A stretch of 48,300 nucleotides of DNA from Kiritimatiellota bacterium (GCA_026398415.1 JAPLSY010000026.1:1-48300); one strand, 5' to 3'. Positions 15,160-24,664 are shown, counted from the first letter of the stretch. Notes: generated by a model from the sequence alone, not told the origin. Numbers and translations are program-made.

Positions 15160-16266
15160 ATGGGCAAGCGCAAGGTCAGAATCGGCATCATCGGAGTCGG
15201 GCAGATCGGCAAGGCGCACATCGACAACTACAGTCGCATACCGGATGCCGAACTGGTGGCGGCCGCAGACGTGAACGCCACCGAGTTGGCGGCGGTTGCG
15301 GCAAAGTACAAGATTCCGCATATCTTTGATAAGTTCTGTGACCTGCTCAAGCGCGACGACATCGAGGCCGTCGACGTCTGCTTGCACAACAACCTGCACG
15401 CCCCGGTAACGCTGGCGGCGCTGGCAGCCGGCAAGAACGTCTACTGCGAGAAGCCCATGGCTGGCTCCTACGCCGATGCCAAGGCGATGTACGCCACTGC
15501 CCGGCAGGCAAAGCTCAAGCTCAGCATCCAGCTCTCCACGTTGTTCGCCAAGGAGACGCGGGTGGCCAAGCTGATGATCGAGAGCGGCCAGCTCGGCAAG
15601 GTCTACCACGCGCGCTCCACCGGCTTCCGGCGGCGTGGCCGGCCGTACGTGGACGGCTACGGCACGGCAAACTTTGTGCAGAAGGAGGTCGCCAGCGGTG
15701 GCGCGCTCTACGACATGGGTGTCTACCACATCGCCCAAATGCTGTATCTCCTCGGCCAACCCGAGGTTGAGCGCGTCAGTGGCAAGACCTACCAGGAAAT
15801 GGACATGGATGCCGAGCGGGAGAAAAAGAGCAAGTTCAACGTCGAGGAGTTGGGCTTGGGATTCGTCCGGTTCGCGGGCGGCCTGACGCTGGACATCATC
15901 GAGGCGTGGTCCATAAACCTGAACTCGTTCGAGGGCAGTTCCATCGTCGGTTCGCAAGGCGGCGTGCGGCTGGCGCCGTTCAGCTTCCACACGACGGTCA
16001 ACGACGTCGACATGGACTCGACGTTCGACCTGAACTACGCCGACTGGCGCTGGCACCAACTCCGTGAGAACCAGGACGCCTACGACTCGCCGCAACATCA
16101 CTGGGTGGCCGCGTTGCAGGGCCGGGTCGACCTGCTGCCAACGGATCTGATCGCGCTGCAGACCATGCTGATCAGCGAGGCGATCTACCTGTCGAACAAA
16201 CTGGGCCGCGAGGTGACCGCCGAGGACGTGGCGAAGGCGTCGAAGTCTACCGCGCTTAAAGTCTGA
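15160..16266 (+). CDS. Gfo/Idh/MocA family NAD(P)-dependent oxidoreductase
   Basis: This 368-residue protein has an N-terminal Rossmann fold with GIIGVGQIGKAH (residues 8-19), the EKPMAGSYADAK motif near 104 with the catalytic Lys region, and a C-terminal substrate domain. Members oxidise or reduce sugars, inositols and related polyols. The substrate is not readable. A strong AAAGGAG site precedes the start. Base composition appears more GC-rich than the flanking genes, with many G/C third positions, which could reflect transfer, though I could not compute it. It ends 131 bases before hydrogenase cluster A and is not obviously part of it. Confidence 0.9.
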   Translation: MGKRKVRIGIIGVGQIGKAHIDNYSRIPDAELVAAADVNATELAAVAAKYKIPHIFDKFCDLLKRDDIEAVDVCLHNNLHAPVTLAALAAGKNVYCEKPMAGSYADAKAMYATARQAKLKLSIQLSTLFAKETRVAKLMIESGQLGKVYHARSTGFRRRGRPYVDGYGTANFVQKEVASGGALYDMGVYHIAQMLYLLGQPEVERVSGKTYQEMDMDAEREKKSKFNVEELGLGFVRFAGGLTLDIIEAWSINLNSFEGSSIVGSQGGVRLAPFSFHTTVNDVDMDSTFDLNYADWRWHQLRENQDAYDSPQHHWVAALQGRVDLLPTDLIALQTMLISEAIYLSNKLGREVTAEDVAKASKSTALKV

Positions 16267-16397
16267 CCAGGCCGCTTTTTTATTTTTCTTTTTTGTTTTA
16301 TTGCATTGATTTTTTAAATTACCGCGTTAAAGTTGCGTCCAATTTTGTTTTTCAGCCGCGGGATCAAGCGGTTAATTTTTCATTGCAGCATGATTTT

Positions 16398-17840
16398 ATG
16401 ACCTCCGAATGGATACTTTCATTAGCCGTATTGGCGCCGTTGCTGGGCTCCGTTCTTTTGCCATTGATCGGACGCTGGTCGGAGCGGATGCGTAACGGAC
16501 TAGCGCTGATTTTCGTGCTGATTGCGCTTGTTATGGCAGTCACGCTGATCCCGGTCGTTGCCACCGGCGCGACCGTCTCCGTGCAATTGGCCGGATTTAC
16601 GCTCTTTTACGCCGACACCCTGGCTGTGTTCATGGCTATCGTCTCCTCCCTGGTAGGCGCCGTCATTGTCCTGTATTCCTTCGGTTACATCAGCCACTAT
16701 CCCTGGCGTAATGAATACTATTTCATGGTGGTCCTCTTCCTGGGCGCCATGATGGGACTGATTTTCGCCCGGAACCTGCTCGTCCTTTACCTGTTCTGGG
16801 AAATCACGGCCATTGCCTGCTGGCGGTTAATCGGCTTTTTCCGGGAAAAGAGCTACGTGCTCAAAGCCGACAAGGCCTTCCTCGTCACCGTGTTCGGCGC
16901 CCTGGTAATGCTCCTGGGCTTCATCATGATTTACAATCAAACGGGCTCTTTCGATCTGGGTCAAATTCAAAAGACCCTGCAGGGCCAACCCATCTCCAAT
17001 ATCGCGGTAGTACTGATCCTGTTCGGCATTCTGTCAAAGTCGGCCACGGTGCCTCTGCATACCTGGCTTCCGGATGCCGGTGTAGCGCCGTCGCCGGTCA
17101 CAGCGCTCCTGCATGCCGCCGTGCTTGTGAAAATCGGCGTATACGTATATGCCCGATTGTTTCTCACCGGCATGGCGATCGAGCCGATCTGGCACACGGT
17201 GGTCCCGGCCATTGCGGCAGTCAGCGCACTGGTTTCGGCCGGCGCGGCCCTGATCGAAACCGACCTGAAACGTCTGATCGCGTATTCCACGATCAGCCAA
17301 ATTGGATTTATCTTCCTGGGCCTTTCCATCGGCAACGAAATCGGCATCGCCGGCGGCTTGCTCTACATCCTCATGCACGGGATTGCCAAGGGCGGTCTGT
17401 TCCTGTGTGCCGGCATCGTCGAACAGAACGCCAAGACCAAGGACATCACCAAAATGGGCGGCCTGATCACCACGATGCCCGTGACTGCCGTCGCATTCCT
17501 GCTCTGCGCATTTTCGGTCATGGGCATTCCGCCGATGGGCGGTTTCTTCAGCAAGTATATGGTCATCACCGGCGCGGTAACCAGCGGACAGATTGCCATC
17601 ACCCTGACGTTCCTGGTTGGCGCGTTCCTGACAATCATTTACCTGTTCCGGGCGTTTACACTCGTGTTCCTGGGTGAATCGAAGCTTGCGCCGGGATTCC
17701 GGCCGGCCGAAGGTTCGCCCGTAATGGTTTTCAGCGTTGCCTTCCTGGGCGCGCTGTCAATCCTCAGCGGCTTGTTCATCAATTTTCCGTCGCAGTTTGT
17801 TCAAACCGCCGTGCACCAGATGCTGGGACTAATTCAATGA
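16398..17840 (+). CDS. Cluster A antiporter-like subunit 1 (NuoL/M/MrpA family)
   Basis: This 480-residue polytopic protein belongs to the proton-conducting transporter family shared by complex I, Mrp antiporters and group 4 hydrogenases. The key ion-path residues are present: Glu in LYLFWEITA (TM5), Lys in GILSKSATVPLHTWLPDA (TM7) and Lys in DLKRLIAYSTISQIG. It is the first gene of cluster A. The ATG at 16398 is used. Reading from 16293 adds a non-conserved leader. It overlaps the next gene by ATGA. The upstream 131 bases are T-rich, and I see no convincing -35/-10 pair. Its role is to move H+ or Na+ using energy from the hydrogenase module. Confidence 0.9.
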   Translation: MTSEWILSLAVLAPLLGSVLLPLIGRWSERMRNGLALIFVLIALVMAVTLIPVVATGATVSVQLAGFTLFYADTLAVFMAIVSSLVGAVIVLYSFGYISHYPWRNEYYFMVVLFLGAMMGLIFARNLLVLYLFWEITAIACWRLIGFFREKSYVLKADKAFLVTVFGALVMLLGFIMIYNQTGSFDLGQIQKTLQGQPISNIAVVLILFGILSKSATVPLHTWLPDAGVAPSPVTALLHAAVLVKIGVYVYARLFLTGMAIEPIWHTVVPAIAAVSALVSAGAALIETDLKRLIAYSTISQIGFIFLGLSIGNEIGIAGGLLYILMHGIAKGGLFLCAGIVEQNAKTKDITKMGGLITTMPVTAVAFLLCAFSVMGIPPMGGFFSKYMVITGAVTSGQIAITLTFLVGAFLTIIYLFRAFTLVFLGESKLAPGFRPAEGSPVMVFSVAFLGALSILSGLFINFPSQFVQTAVHQMLGLIQ

Positions 17841-19696
17841 ACAGCCGCTTTTTATTGGAACCGATCGTGATCCCCATCGTGGCAGGGCTGTTGGCCTTGC
17901 TGTTCCGCCGCGAACAGGGCAAGTCATGCGCCTGGTTCTGCACGCTGGTTACGGCAGTCAACTTGGCCATCGCGGCATATCTGTTCGGCAAAACGTCAAG
18001 CCTGGTTTTGCCCTGGGCTGCGTTTGGCTTCGAATTTTCCTTGAGACTTTATCATTTCAGCGGCTTCATTCTGCTGGCAGCGGCAGGATTCGGATTCCTG
18101 ATCTCGCTATATTCCACGGCCTTCATGGCGCCGGCAGCGCCACAAGTGGATGGCCGGCGCTTCCTGAACCAATATTACGCTTATTTTCTGTTAACGCTGG
18201 GAATGGTGAACGGCGCCGTCCTGGCCGACAACCTGATTGTCATGCTCTTTTTCTGGGAAAGCTTGCTCCTCACCCTGTTCGGCATGATTATCATCGGCCA
18301 ACCCACCGCGTTCAAGACGGCGGTAAAGGCGTTCATCATTTCAGGGGTTGCCGATCTTTGCATGATGATCGGCATCGGGATGACCATTTATATCGCGGGC
18401 ACCATGACGATGTCCCAGATTCATCTGCCGGTGGGCACCTGGAGCAACGTGGCCTTTATCTTCCTGATGATCGGGGCCATTGCCAAGGCCGGGGCCATGC
18501 CCTTTCATAGCTGGATACCGGATGCCGCCGTGGATGCGCCCCTGCCCTTCATGGCGCTGGTGCCCGCCGCCCTGGAAAAACTGCTGGGCATTTATTTCCT
18601 GGCCCGCATCTCAATGGACCTGTTCGTGCTGACCCCCCGGTCCTGGCTCTCGCCACTGCTGATGGTCATCGGCTGCATCACAATCCTTCTGGCCGTCATG
18701 ATGGCCCTGATCCAGCGGGACTATAAGCGTTTGCTTTCGTTCCATGCCATCAGCCAGGTAGGTTACATGATCCTGGGTATCGGCACGGCCTTGCCGGTGG
18801 GTATCGTTGGCGGACTGTTCCACATGATCAACCACGCAATGTATAAAAGCTGTCTGTTCCTCTCGGGCGGCGCCGTGGAAAAACAGGCCGGCACCACCGA
18901 TCTGGCCAAACTCGGCGGCTTGCGCGCGCAAATGCCGATAACTTTTATCTGCTTTATCGTGGCGGCCGCATCCATTTCCGGCGTGCCGCCCTTCAACGGG
19001 TTCTTCTCCAAGGAACTGGTTTATGATGGCGCCCTGGAGCGGCACTGGTTGTATTACGCGGCAGCCCTGCTGGGCTCCTTCTTAACGGCGGCTTCCTTCC
19101 TTAAACTGGGACATGCGGCTTTTCTCGGCAAACCCGCCGCCAACCATGCCAAGGTCCGTGAAGCACCGCCGGCCATGCTGATTCCCATGATCATTATTGC
19201 CGCACTGTGTATCCTTTTCGGCGTATGGAACGCCCTGCCGCTGAAACACCTGATCCAACCGATCCTCGGCGAGGCACGACTGGAAGGGCACTCGTTCGCC
19301 GGCTGGCCCGCGAGCATGACCCTTGTCCTGTTGACGGTCCTTGTCCTGATCGGCGCGATTTTGAATCATCTCTGGGGCGCGAAACGCGCCGGCAATGGAC
19401 TGGGCGCCGCCGATCACATTCATTACGCGCCGGGGCTTCATTCGCTTTATGACAAGGCCGAGCGGCGTTTGTTCGATCCTTACGAAATCGGGTTAAAGAT
19501 TGCCCGCGCCATCGCCCGTATCGCCTGGGGTATAGATCGGGGGATCGACTACCTATATGACACCGTGTCCGTGAAAGCAACCTATGCATTGACCGCCGGC
19601 ATCCGCAAGGCCCATACGGGCAGTTTGCTCGCCTATTTGTCGTGGTCACTGGTGGGCCTGATTGTAATTATTGCGTTGATCATGGGAGGAATCTGA
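17837..19696 (+). CDS. Cluster A antiporter-like subunit 2 (NuoL-like, long form)
   Basis: This 619-residue membrane protein is longer than NuoM or NuoN and resembles NuoL/MrpA N-terminal subunits. The extra C-terminal region could form the lateral helix that clamps the antiporter subunits. Key residues are Glu in VMLFFWESLL, Lys in IAKAGAMPFHSWIPDAA and the DYKRLLSFHAISQVGYM block. Motifs such as AALEKLLGIYFLARIS are shared with its cluster B counterpart. It starts within the stop of the previous gene (ATGA). Confidence 0.9.
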   Translation: MNSRFLLEPIVIPIVAGLLALLFRREQGKSCAWFCTLVTAVNLAIAAYLFGKTSSLVLPWAAFGFEFSLRLYHFSGFILLAAAGFGFLISLYSTAFMAPAAPQVDGRRFLNQYYAYFLLTLGMVNGAVLADNLIVMLFFWESLLLTLFGMIIIGQPTAFKTAVKAFIISGVADLCMMIGIGMTIYIAGTMTMSQIHLPVGTWSNVAFIFLMIGAIAKAGAMPFHSWIPDAAVDAPLPFMALVPAALEKLLGIYFLARISMDLFVLTPRSWLSPLLMVIGCITILLAVMMALIQRDYKRLLSFHAISQVGYMILGIGTALPVGIVGGLFHMINHAMYKSCLFLSGGAVEKQAGTTDLAKLGGLRAQMPITFICFIVAAASISGVPPFNGFFSKELVYDGALERHWLYYAAALLGSFLTAASFLKLGHAAFLGKPAANHAKVREAPPAMLIPMIIIAALCILFGVWNALPLKHLIQPILGEARLEGHSFAGWPASMTLVLLTVLVLIGAILNHLWGAKRAGNGLGAADHIHYAPGLHSLYDKAERRLFDPYEIGLKIARAIARIAWGIDRGIDYLYDTVSVKATYALTAGIRKAHTGSLLAYLSWSLVGLIVIIALIMGGI

Positions 19697-19698
19697 AC

Positions 19699-21147
19699 GT
19701 GCCCGTGTTGCTCATTATCGTTCCGTTGCTGGCCCTGCTGGCGCTGAATCTGCCGTGGATGCGCCTGATGAATCGGCTGGCACTCTGGGTCGGCCTGATC
19801 CTGTGCCTGACCCAGGCCTGCCTGGTCATTTATGCTCCGGCCTTTTTCCTGGAAGCACCGTCTTTGTGGCTCGGCCGTCTGTTCCTGTTCGAGCCTTCGG
19901 TGGATTATCTCTCGCTGGTCATGTTCCTGGCCATTGCCATCGTGGGCGCCGCCGCCTTGATGGTCTGCCGCTATTCCATCCACACCGCAGCGGAACCCGG
20001 GACTTGTGCCAACAACCGGTTCCTGGTTATCAATCTCGTGATCCTGGCCCTGACGGGGATGAATGGCGTGGTGCTCGCCAACGATTTGTTCTCGCTGTAT
20101 GTGTTCCTGGAAATTACGGCCGTGGCATCGTATATCCTGATTGCGGCGGAAAAAGGACGGGACGCGTTTGAAGGCGCCTTCAAGTACCTGATCATGTCCG
20201 CCGTGGCCACGGCCTTGATATTGGCGGCCATCGCCCTGCTGATGCTGACCGCCGGCGACCTGTCCTATGTAAACATCAAGCTGGCCATCATGGCCTCGCC
20301 CCACAGCGGCGTTGTCCTGGCGGCGGTAGCCATGCTGGTCGTCGGCCTGTTTATCAAGGGCGGCCTGATTCCCTTCCACGGCTGGCTGCCGGACGCCTAT
20401 TCGGCGGCGCCCGCGGCGATCTCCGTTTTGCTTGCCGGCATTGTAACCAAGACCACGGGCGTGTACACGCTGATCCGGATCGTGATCTCCATCATCGGGT
20501 TAAGCGACACCCTGGAAAACCTGCTGTTGTTTATCGGCGCCGCCTCGATGCTGGTCGGGGCGCTGGCGGCCCTCGGGCAAAGCGATTTTAAGCGCATGCT
20601 GGCCTACTCCAGCATCAGCCAGGTCGGCTACATGGTGCTGGGGTTGGGCACCGGGACCGTGCTCGGTATTGCCGGCTCGATTTTCCACTTGTTCAACCAT
20701 GCCATTTTCAAGTCGCTCTTGTTCGTGAACGCGGCCGCGGTGGAACAGCAAACGGGCACTCGCGACATGAACCGAATGGGTGGGCTCGCCGAGAAAATGC
20801 CGGTGACCGGCTGCACCTCGGCGATTGCATTCCTGTCCACGGCGGGCATCCCGCCCCTGGCGGGATTCTGGAGTAAGCTGATCATCATCATCGCGCTGTG
20901 GCAGACCGGCCATATCGTCTACGCCAGTCTCGCCGTACTGGCCAGCCTGTTGACCTTGGCCTACTTCCTCTCCATGCAGCGCCGCGTGTTTTTCGGCAAA
21001 CTGGCCACGGGCTTTGAAAGCCTAAAGGAAGCCAACGCGTGGATATTGATTCCGGCCTGCGCGCTGGCCTTGATCACGATCGGTATCGGCATCGGCATCC
21101 CCTGGCTGTTTGAAACGTTCCTGCTTCCAATCCGGAGCCTGTTATGA
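19699..21147 (+). CDS. Cluster A antiporter-like subunit 3 (NuoN/MrpD-like)
   Basis: This 482-residue membrane protein of the same transporter family has Glu in LFSLYVFLEITAVASY, Lys in LFIKGGLIPFHGWLPDAY and Lys in DFKRMLAYSSISQVGYM. The wording around TM7 is closest to MrpD/NuoN. I use the GTG at 19699 because GGAGG at 19684-19688 sits 10 bases before it and it directly follows the previous stop. The longer reading from 19642 overlaps the previous gene. It overlaps the next gene by 4 bases. Confidence 0.88.
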   Translation: MPVLLIIVPLLALLALNLPWMRLMNRLALWVGLILCLTQACLVIYAPAFFLEAPSLWLGRLFLFEPSVDYLSLVMFLAIAIVGAAALMVCRYSIHTAAEPGTCANNRFLVINLVILALTGMNGVVLANDLFSLYVFLEITAVASYILIAAEKGRDAFEGAFKYLIMSAVATALILAAIALLMLTAGDLSYVNIKLAIMASPHSGVVLAAVAMLVVGLFIKGGLIPFHGWLPDAYSAAPAAISVLLAGIVTKTTGVYTLIRIVISIIGLSDTLENLLLFIGAASMLVGALAALGQSDFKRMLAYSSISQVGYMVLGLGTGTVLGIAGSIFHLFNHAIFKSLLFVNAAAVEQQTGTRDMNRMGGLAEKMPVTGCTSAIAFLSTAGIPPLAGFWSKLIIIIALWQTGHIVYASLAVLASLLTLAYFLSMQRRVFFGKLATGFESLKEANAWILIPACALALITIGIGIGIPWLFETFLLPIRSLL

Positions 21148-21659
21148 TTATTGATGTCTTCTATCCAGTGCTGTTGTTCCTTCTCCTGCTGGCGGGGATC
21201 TGGACGGTTATGACGCTCAACCTGTTGAAGTCGGCCATCGGACTGGCCTTGACCAGCGCGATCCTGGCGCTTCTGCTGTTCCGCATGGACGCGCCCCTGG
21301 CGGGTGTCTTCGAGCTTTCCGTCTGTGCCGGCTTGATCACCGTTGTGTTCATCAGCGCGATCAGCCTGACCAAACCGCTGGAGGGCGCCGAAGCCCAGGC
21401 GCGCGACCGCAGCCGTATAAAGCGCTTTATCTACCTGCCGATCATCGTCGCCATTGTTGGCGGGATATTATATGCCCTGCACCCGCACCTAGATCTGTTC
21501 TTGCCGCCGGACAGCCTGGAAACGGATGTGCGCCAGGTGCTCTGGAATGTCCGACGCCTGGATCTCGTGGGCCAAATCCTGATTATCCTGGCCGGCGTAT
21601 TCGGGGTCGTGATTTTATTCAAGGACCGGGCGGACACCAAGGGGGGAACAAAGTCATGA
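21144..21659 (+). CDS. Cluster A NuoJ-like membrane subunit
   Basis: This 171-residue membrane protein has the NuoJ core APLAGVFELSVCAGLITVVFISAISL, equivalent to the GALEIIVYAGAI stretch of complex I subunit J that carries a pi-bulge in helix 3. A hydrophilic insert (about residues 80-92) and a fifth hydrophobic segment follow. Its role is structural and in ion coupling between the antiporter subunits and the H subunit. It overlaps both neighbours by ATGA and is preceded by CCGGAG. Confidence 0.85.
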   Translation: MIIDVFYPVLLFLLLLAGIWTVMTLNLLKSAIGLALTSAILALLLFRMDAPLAGVFELSVCAGLITVVFISAISLTKPLEGAEAQARDRSRIKRFIYLPIIVAIVGGILYALHPHLDLFLPPDSLETDVRQVLWNVRRLDLVGQILIILAGVFGVVILFKDRADTKGGTKS

Positions 21660-21976
21660 TGCTCCCCGTCCATTATTTGTTCTCTACCGGCGTTTTTTTC
21701 ATTATATTGCTTACGGTAACGGCGCTCTATTGCATCCTCTTCAGCCGTAATTTGATCCGGATCCTGATCGGCCTGGAACTGCTGACCAAGGCCGTGACCC
21801 TGCTGATCGCGCTGGCTGGGTATATCACCGGCCACATGGCGCTGGCCCAAACCATGATCATCACGCTGATCGTGATTGAAGTTGTGGTCATCGCCGTGGC
21901 CGCCGGCATTGTCATCGGCGCCCAGCGGCACAATCAATCGCTGGATGTCCGGACGCTGAGGAATCTGAAGGGATGA
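21656..21976 (+). CDS. Cluster A NuoK/MrpC-like membrane subunit
   Basis: This 106-residue protein has three membrane segments and the two membrane Glu positions of NuoK: RILIGLELLTKA (near Glu38) and LIVIEVVVIAVA (near Glu74). The C-terminal LDVRTLRNLKG matches the usual NuoK ending. In complex I these acids form part of the ion path next to subunits A, J and H. It is preceded by a G-rich binding site inside the J gene. Confidence 0.9.
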   Translation: MMLPVHYLFSTGVFFIILLTVTALYCILFSRNLIRILIGLELLTKAVTLLIALAGYITGHMALAQTMIITLIVIEVVVIAVAAGIVIGAQRHNQSLDVRTLRNLKG

Positions 21977-22045
21977 CGCAAGAGATGGTCAATGGTTTAT
22001 GGGAAATGGCGAAACAGGCAAATTTGGAGTGAAGGAATAGAATAA

Positions 22046-22381
22046 ATGAATCATTGGTTATTATGGCCGCCAATCGCCTTTCTGCTGATTCTGGCCGGGG
22101 CGCTGATTCTGCTGCGGGGCCTGTCCGTTTTCTCCTTCCCCGCCAAGGGCGGAGCCATGGGCGGCAAGCGCAAGGCCTACGCCTGCGGCGAGGACATGCA
22201 GGAAAACCAGGGCCAGCCCAACTATAGCCAGTTTTTCCCATTCGCATTTTTCTTTACGATCATGCACGTGCTGGCCCTTGTGGTGGCAACGGTCCCGGTC
22301 CACGATTGGTCGGCTGTCCAGATCGCCACGGGTTATTTGATTTGTTCGTTAATCGGGTTGTTTATTCTGTTCAGGAGATAG
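22046..22381 (+). CDS. Cluster A NuoA-like membrane subunit
   Basis: This 111-residue protein has three predicted membrane segments. After the first comes the loop KRKAYACGEDMQENQ, which matches the YECG-type loop of complex I subunit A (a Cys near residue 50). The second segment, FFPFAFFFTIMHVLALVV, aligns with the FxxxxxFxIFDVE segment, but the acidic residues are replaced by His-Val-Leu. Complex I subunit A helps seal the quinone cavity together with J, K and H. Most described group 4 hydrogenases lack a clear A subunit, so its presence here is notable. GAAGGAA precedes the start. A 69-base spacer separates it from the K gene. Confidence 0.75.
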   Translation: MNHWLLWPPIAFLLILAGALILLRGLSVFSFPAKGGAMGGKRKAYACGEDMQENQGQPNYSQFFPFAFFFTIMHVLALVVATVPVHDWSAVQIATGYLICSLIGLFILFRR

Positions 22382-22387
22382 GCTTTC

Positions 22388-22870
22388 ATGAAGTGGCTTC
22401 AAAAATTGATTACCTGGGCCCGGATCAAATCGCCTTGGATCATTCATTTCAACACCGGCGCCTGCAATGCCTGCGACATTGAGATTGTGGCGGCACTGAC
22501 GCCGCGCTATGATATCGAACGATTCGGTATTCTATTGAAAGGCACTCCCCGGCACGCGGATGTCCTGGTGTGTTCCGGACCCGTAACCCGCCAGATCCAG
22601 GACCGGCTGGTCCGGATCTATGAGCAAATGCCGGAGCCCAAATTCGTCGTCGCGGTGGGAACCTGTGCCTGTTCCGGGGGCGTGTTCAAGGGTTGTTACA
22701 ACGTCAAGGGCGGCATTGATGCCGTGATCCCGGTCTCGGCCTATATTCCCGGTTGTCCGGCGCGGCCGGAGGCCATTATCGACGGCGTTGTCAAACTGCT
22801 GACCAGTCTGCAGGGCGCCAAACCGGCGGCGGTGGTGCCGGAAACCACAGCAACGGCGGAATCTCCATGA
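22388..22870 (+). CDS. Cluster A [NiFe]-hydrogenase small subunit (NuoB-like)
   Basis: This 160-residue protein carries the proximal 4Fe-4S cluster next to the active site. Ligands are seen as GACNACDIE (Cys26, Cys29), GTCACSGG (Cys93) and PGCPARPE (Cys123). The CxxC spacing is that of group 4 hydrogenases, not the adjacent Cys-Cys pair of true complex I subunit B. The C-terminal tail is Ala/Thr-rich and variable. It starts 6 bases after the A-like gene and overlaps the C gene by ATGA. Confidence 0.92.
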   Translation: MKWLQKLITWARIKSPWIIHFNTGACNACDIEIVAALTPRYDIERFGILLKGTPRHADVLVCSGPVTRQIQDRLVRIYEQMPEPKFVVAVGTCACSGGVFKGCYNVKGGIDAVIPVSAYIPGCPARPEAIIDGVVKLLTSLQGAKPAAVVPETTATAESP

Positions 22871-23358
22871 TTAACGCAAATAAAGCCAAGAAAGAGCTGG
22901 CCGAAAAATTCGGCTTCGATACGGAGCGGATCAGCGTGCCACGCGAACGCCGTGTTTCCCTTGAAGTGCCGTACGACCAGTTCCGCCAGGTATTGGCGCA
23001 CGTCGTAAACGGCATGGAATTCCGGCACCTGTGCACGATCACCGGGCTGGATGAAGGCGAATCGCTGGCATTTATTTATCACGTGGCGCACGCGGACGGC
23101 ACCGTGCTCAGCCTGAAGACGCGCGTGCCGAAGACCGCCCCGGTGTTGCAAACGATTACGGATATTTTTCCGGACGGCACGAGTTATGAGCGCGAGTTGG
23201 TGGATTTGTTGGGCGCACGCGTGGAGGGGTTACCGGCCGGCCATCGCTATCCCCTGCCCGATAACTGGCCGGCCGGTCAATATCCGCTTCGCAAGGATTG
23301 GAAGGCCGAGATGCTGGATGGGGTTTACCCAAAAAACGAGGTGAAATCCAATGGCTAA
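22867..23358 (+). CDS. Cluster A NuoC-like subunit (30 kDa subunit family)
   Basis: This 163-residue protein is similar to complex I 30-kDa subunit C: the RHLCTITGLD block, then ERELVDLLGARVEGLPAGHRYPLPDNWP and the conserved YPLRKDW. It packs against the large and small subunits. The ATG at 22867 overlaps the B gene stop. The longer reading from 22753 is only an overlap with that gene. It overlaps the large-subunit gene by 8 bases. Confidence 0.9.
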   Translation: MINANKAKKELAEKFGFDTERISVPRERRVSLEVPYDQFRQVLAHVVNGMEFRHLCTITGLDEGESLAFIYHVAHADGTVLSLKTRVPKTAPVLQTITDIFPDGTSYERELVDLLGARVEGLPAGHRYPLPDNWPAGQYPLRKDWKAEMLDGVYPKNEVKSNG

Positions 23359-24577
23359 CGTCAAGATTCCCATCGGCCCGCAGCACCCGGCCTTGAAAGA
23401 GCCGGAAAGCTTCACCATCACCCTGAACGGCGAAACCATCATCAGCATGGATGTGCGCCTGGGCTACAATCATCGCGGTATCGAGAAAGCTTGCGAGGAG
23501 CGCAATTATATCCAGGCCATGTATCTGGTCGAACGGGTCTGCGGCATCTGTTCCCACTCGCATTCAACCTGTTTTATCCAAGCCGTGGAGGAAATTGCCG
23601 GTCTGGCCGTGCCGCCGCGCGCCCAGTATATCCGGACCATCATTGCCGAACTGGAACGCATTCATAGCCACCTGCTCTGGCTGGGAGTGGCTGGCCATGA
23701 AATCGGCTTCGACACCTTGCTCATGTATGCCTGGCGCGACCGCGAGGCGGTCATGGATACCCTCGCCGCACTGACCGGCAACCGCGTCAACTATGGGATC
23801 AATACCATCGGCGGCGTCCGGCGGGACATCAGCCCGGAACAATTGGCCGGCCTCCTGAAAACCATGGATGTGCTCGAAGAGCGCACAAAATATTATATCG
23901 AAGTCGCCTCGCAAGAGATTACGCTGATCAAACGGCTCTCCGGCGTGGGCTACCTTGCGCACGAGGATGCCGTGAAGCTGGGCGCGGTCGGGCCTACTGC
24001 GCGCGCCTCCGCAGTGGATCGTGATATCCGCCGGGATGATCCGTACATTGCCTACAAGGATCTGGATTTCAAGGTCATTACCGACACCCATAACGACGTC
24101 TATGGGCGCACCCTGGTGCGCGTGGGCGAATTAATGCAGTGCTACAACATGATACGTCAGTTGGTCGCCAAGATTCCCGATGGCCCCGTCACCGTCAAGG
24201 CACCCCGTAAAATTCCGGCGGGCGAAGCATTCAGCCGTTATGAAGCGCCACGGGGCGAGGACGTCCATTACGTCAAGGCCAACGGCACGGATAAGGCCGA
24301 GCGCGTGAAAATACGGGCCCCAACGCTGGCCAACCTGCAATCGGTGGCCAAGATGATGGAAAATAACCGGTTGGCGGACGTGCCAATCATCATCGCGGCC
24401 ATTGACCCATGTTTTTCCTGCACTGACCGGATGGTCCGGATCCACGACGCTGGCCATGGCCGGCAGGAAACGCTCTCCTGGCAGGCCCTGCACACCTATA
24501 GTCTGGACTGGCACCGGAAACAGGGGATTGATTTTAAGGCGTTGAATGCGAAGCTAAGCCGGCGAATGAAACTTTGA
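23351..24577 (+). CDS. Cluster A group 4 [NiFe]-hydrogenase catalytic large subunit (NuoD-like)
   Basis: This 408-residue catalytic subunit binds the NiFe(CN)2CO centre and interconverts H+ and H2. The N-terminal motif ERVCGICSHSH supplies Cys64 and Cys67, and the C-terminal DPCFSCTDR supplies Cys354 and Cys357, so all four nickel ligands are present, unlike in complex I subunit D. A 48-residue tail follows Arg360. In HycE of E. coli the protease HycI cuts after the matching Arg, which predicts cleavage between Arg360 and Met361 here by the protease encoded at 25971-26531. GYNHRGIEK near residue 39 is the usual family block. An inverted repeat follows the stop directly (24584-24664). Confidence 0.96.
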   Translation: MANVKIPIGPQHPALKEPESFTITLNGETIISMDVRLGYNHRGIEKACEERNYIQAMYLVERVCGICSHSHSTCFIQAVEEIAGLAVPPRAQYIRTIIAELERIHSHLLWLGVAGHEIGFDTLLMYAWRDREAVMDTLAALTGNRVNYGINTIGGVRRDISPEQLAGLLKTMDVLEERTKYYIEVASQEITLIKRLSGVGYLAHEDAVKLGAVGPTARASAVDRDIRRDDPYIAYKDLDFKVITDTHNDVYGRTLVRVGELMQCYNMIRQLVAKIPDGPVTVKAPRKIPAGEAFSRYEAPRGEDVHYVKANGTDKAERVKIRAPTLANLQSVAKMMENNRLADVPIIIAAIDPCFSCTDRMVRIHDAGHGRQETLSWQALHTYSLDWHRKQGIDFKALNAKLSRRMKL

Positions 24578-24583
24578 CAGGAC

Positions 24584-24664
24584 ATTTGCCACAAAGGCTC
24601 AAAGACACGAAGAAGATCAAATAATATCAATAAAACTTTGAGCCTTAGTGTCTTGGTGGCAAAT
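24584..24664. repeat. Intergenic palindrome between the cluster A large-subunit and H-subunit genes
   Basis: The left arm starts ATTTGCCACAAAGGCTCAAAG and the right arm ends with GTGGCAAAT, giving an imperfect hairpin of about 30 bases per arm. It fills the only sizeable spacer in the second half of cluster A. It may stabilise or process the mRNA after the catalytic gene, which is inference. Confidence 0.75.

Noticed and set aside
16267..16397. A promoter for cluster A in the T-rich leader
   Set aside because: Several TTG-type hexamers exist but none has a matching -10 at 16-18 bases.
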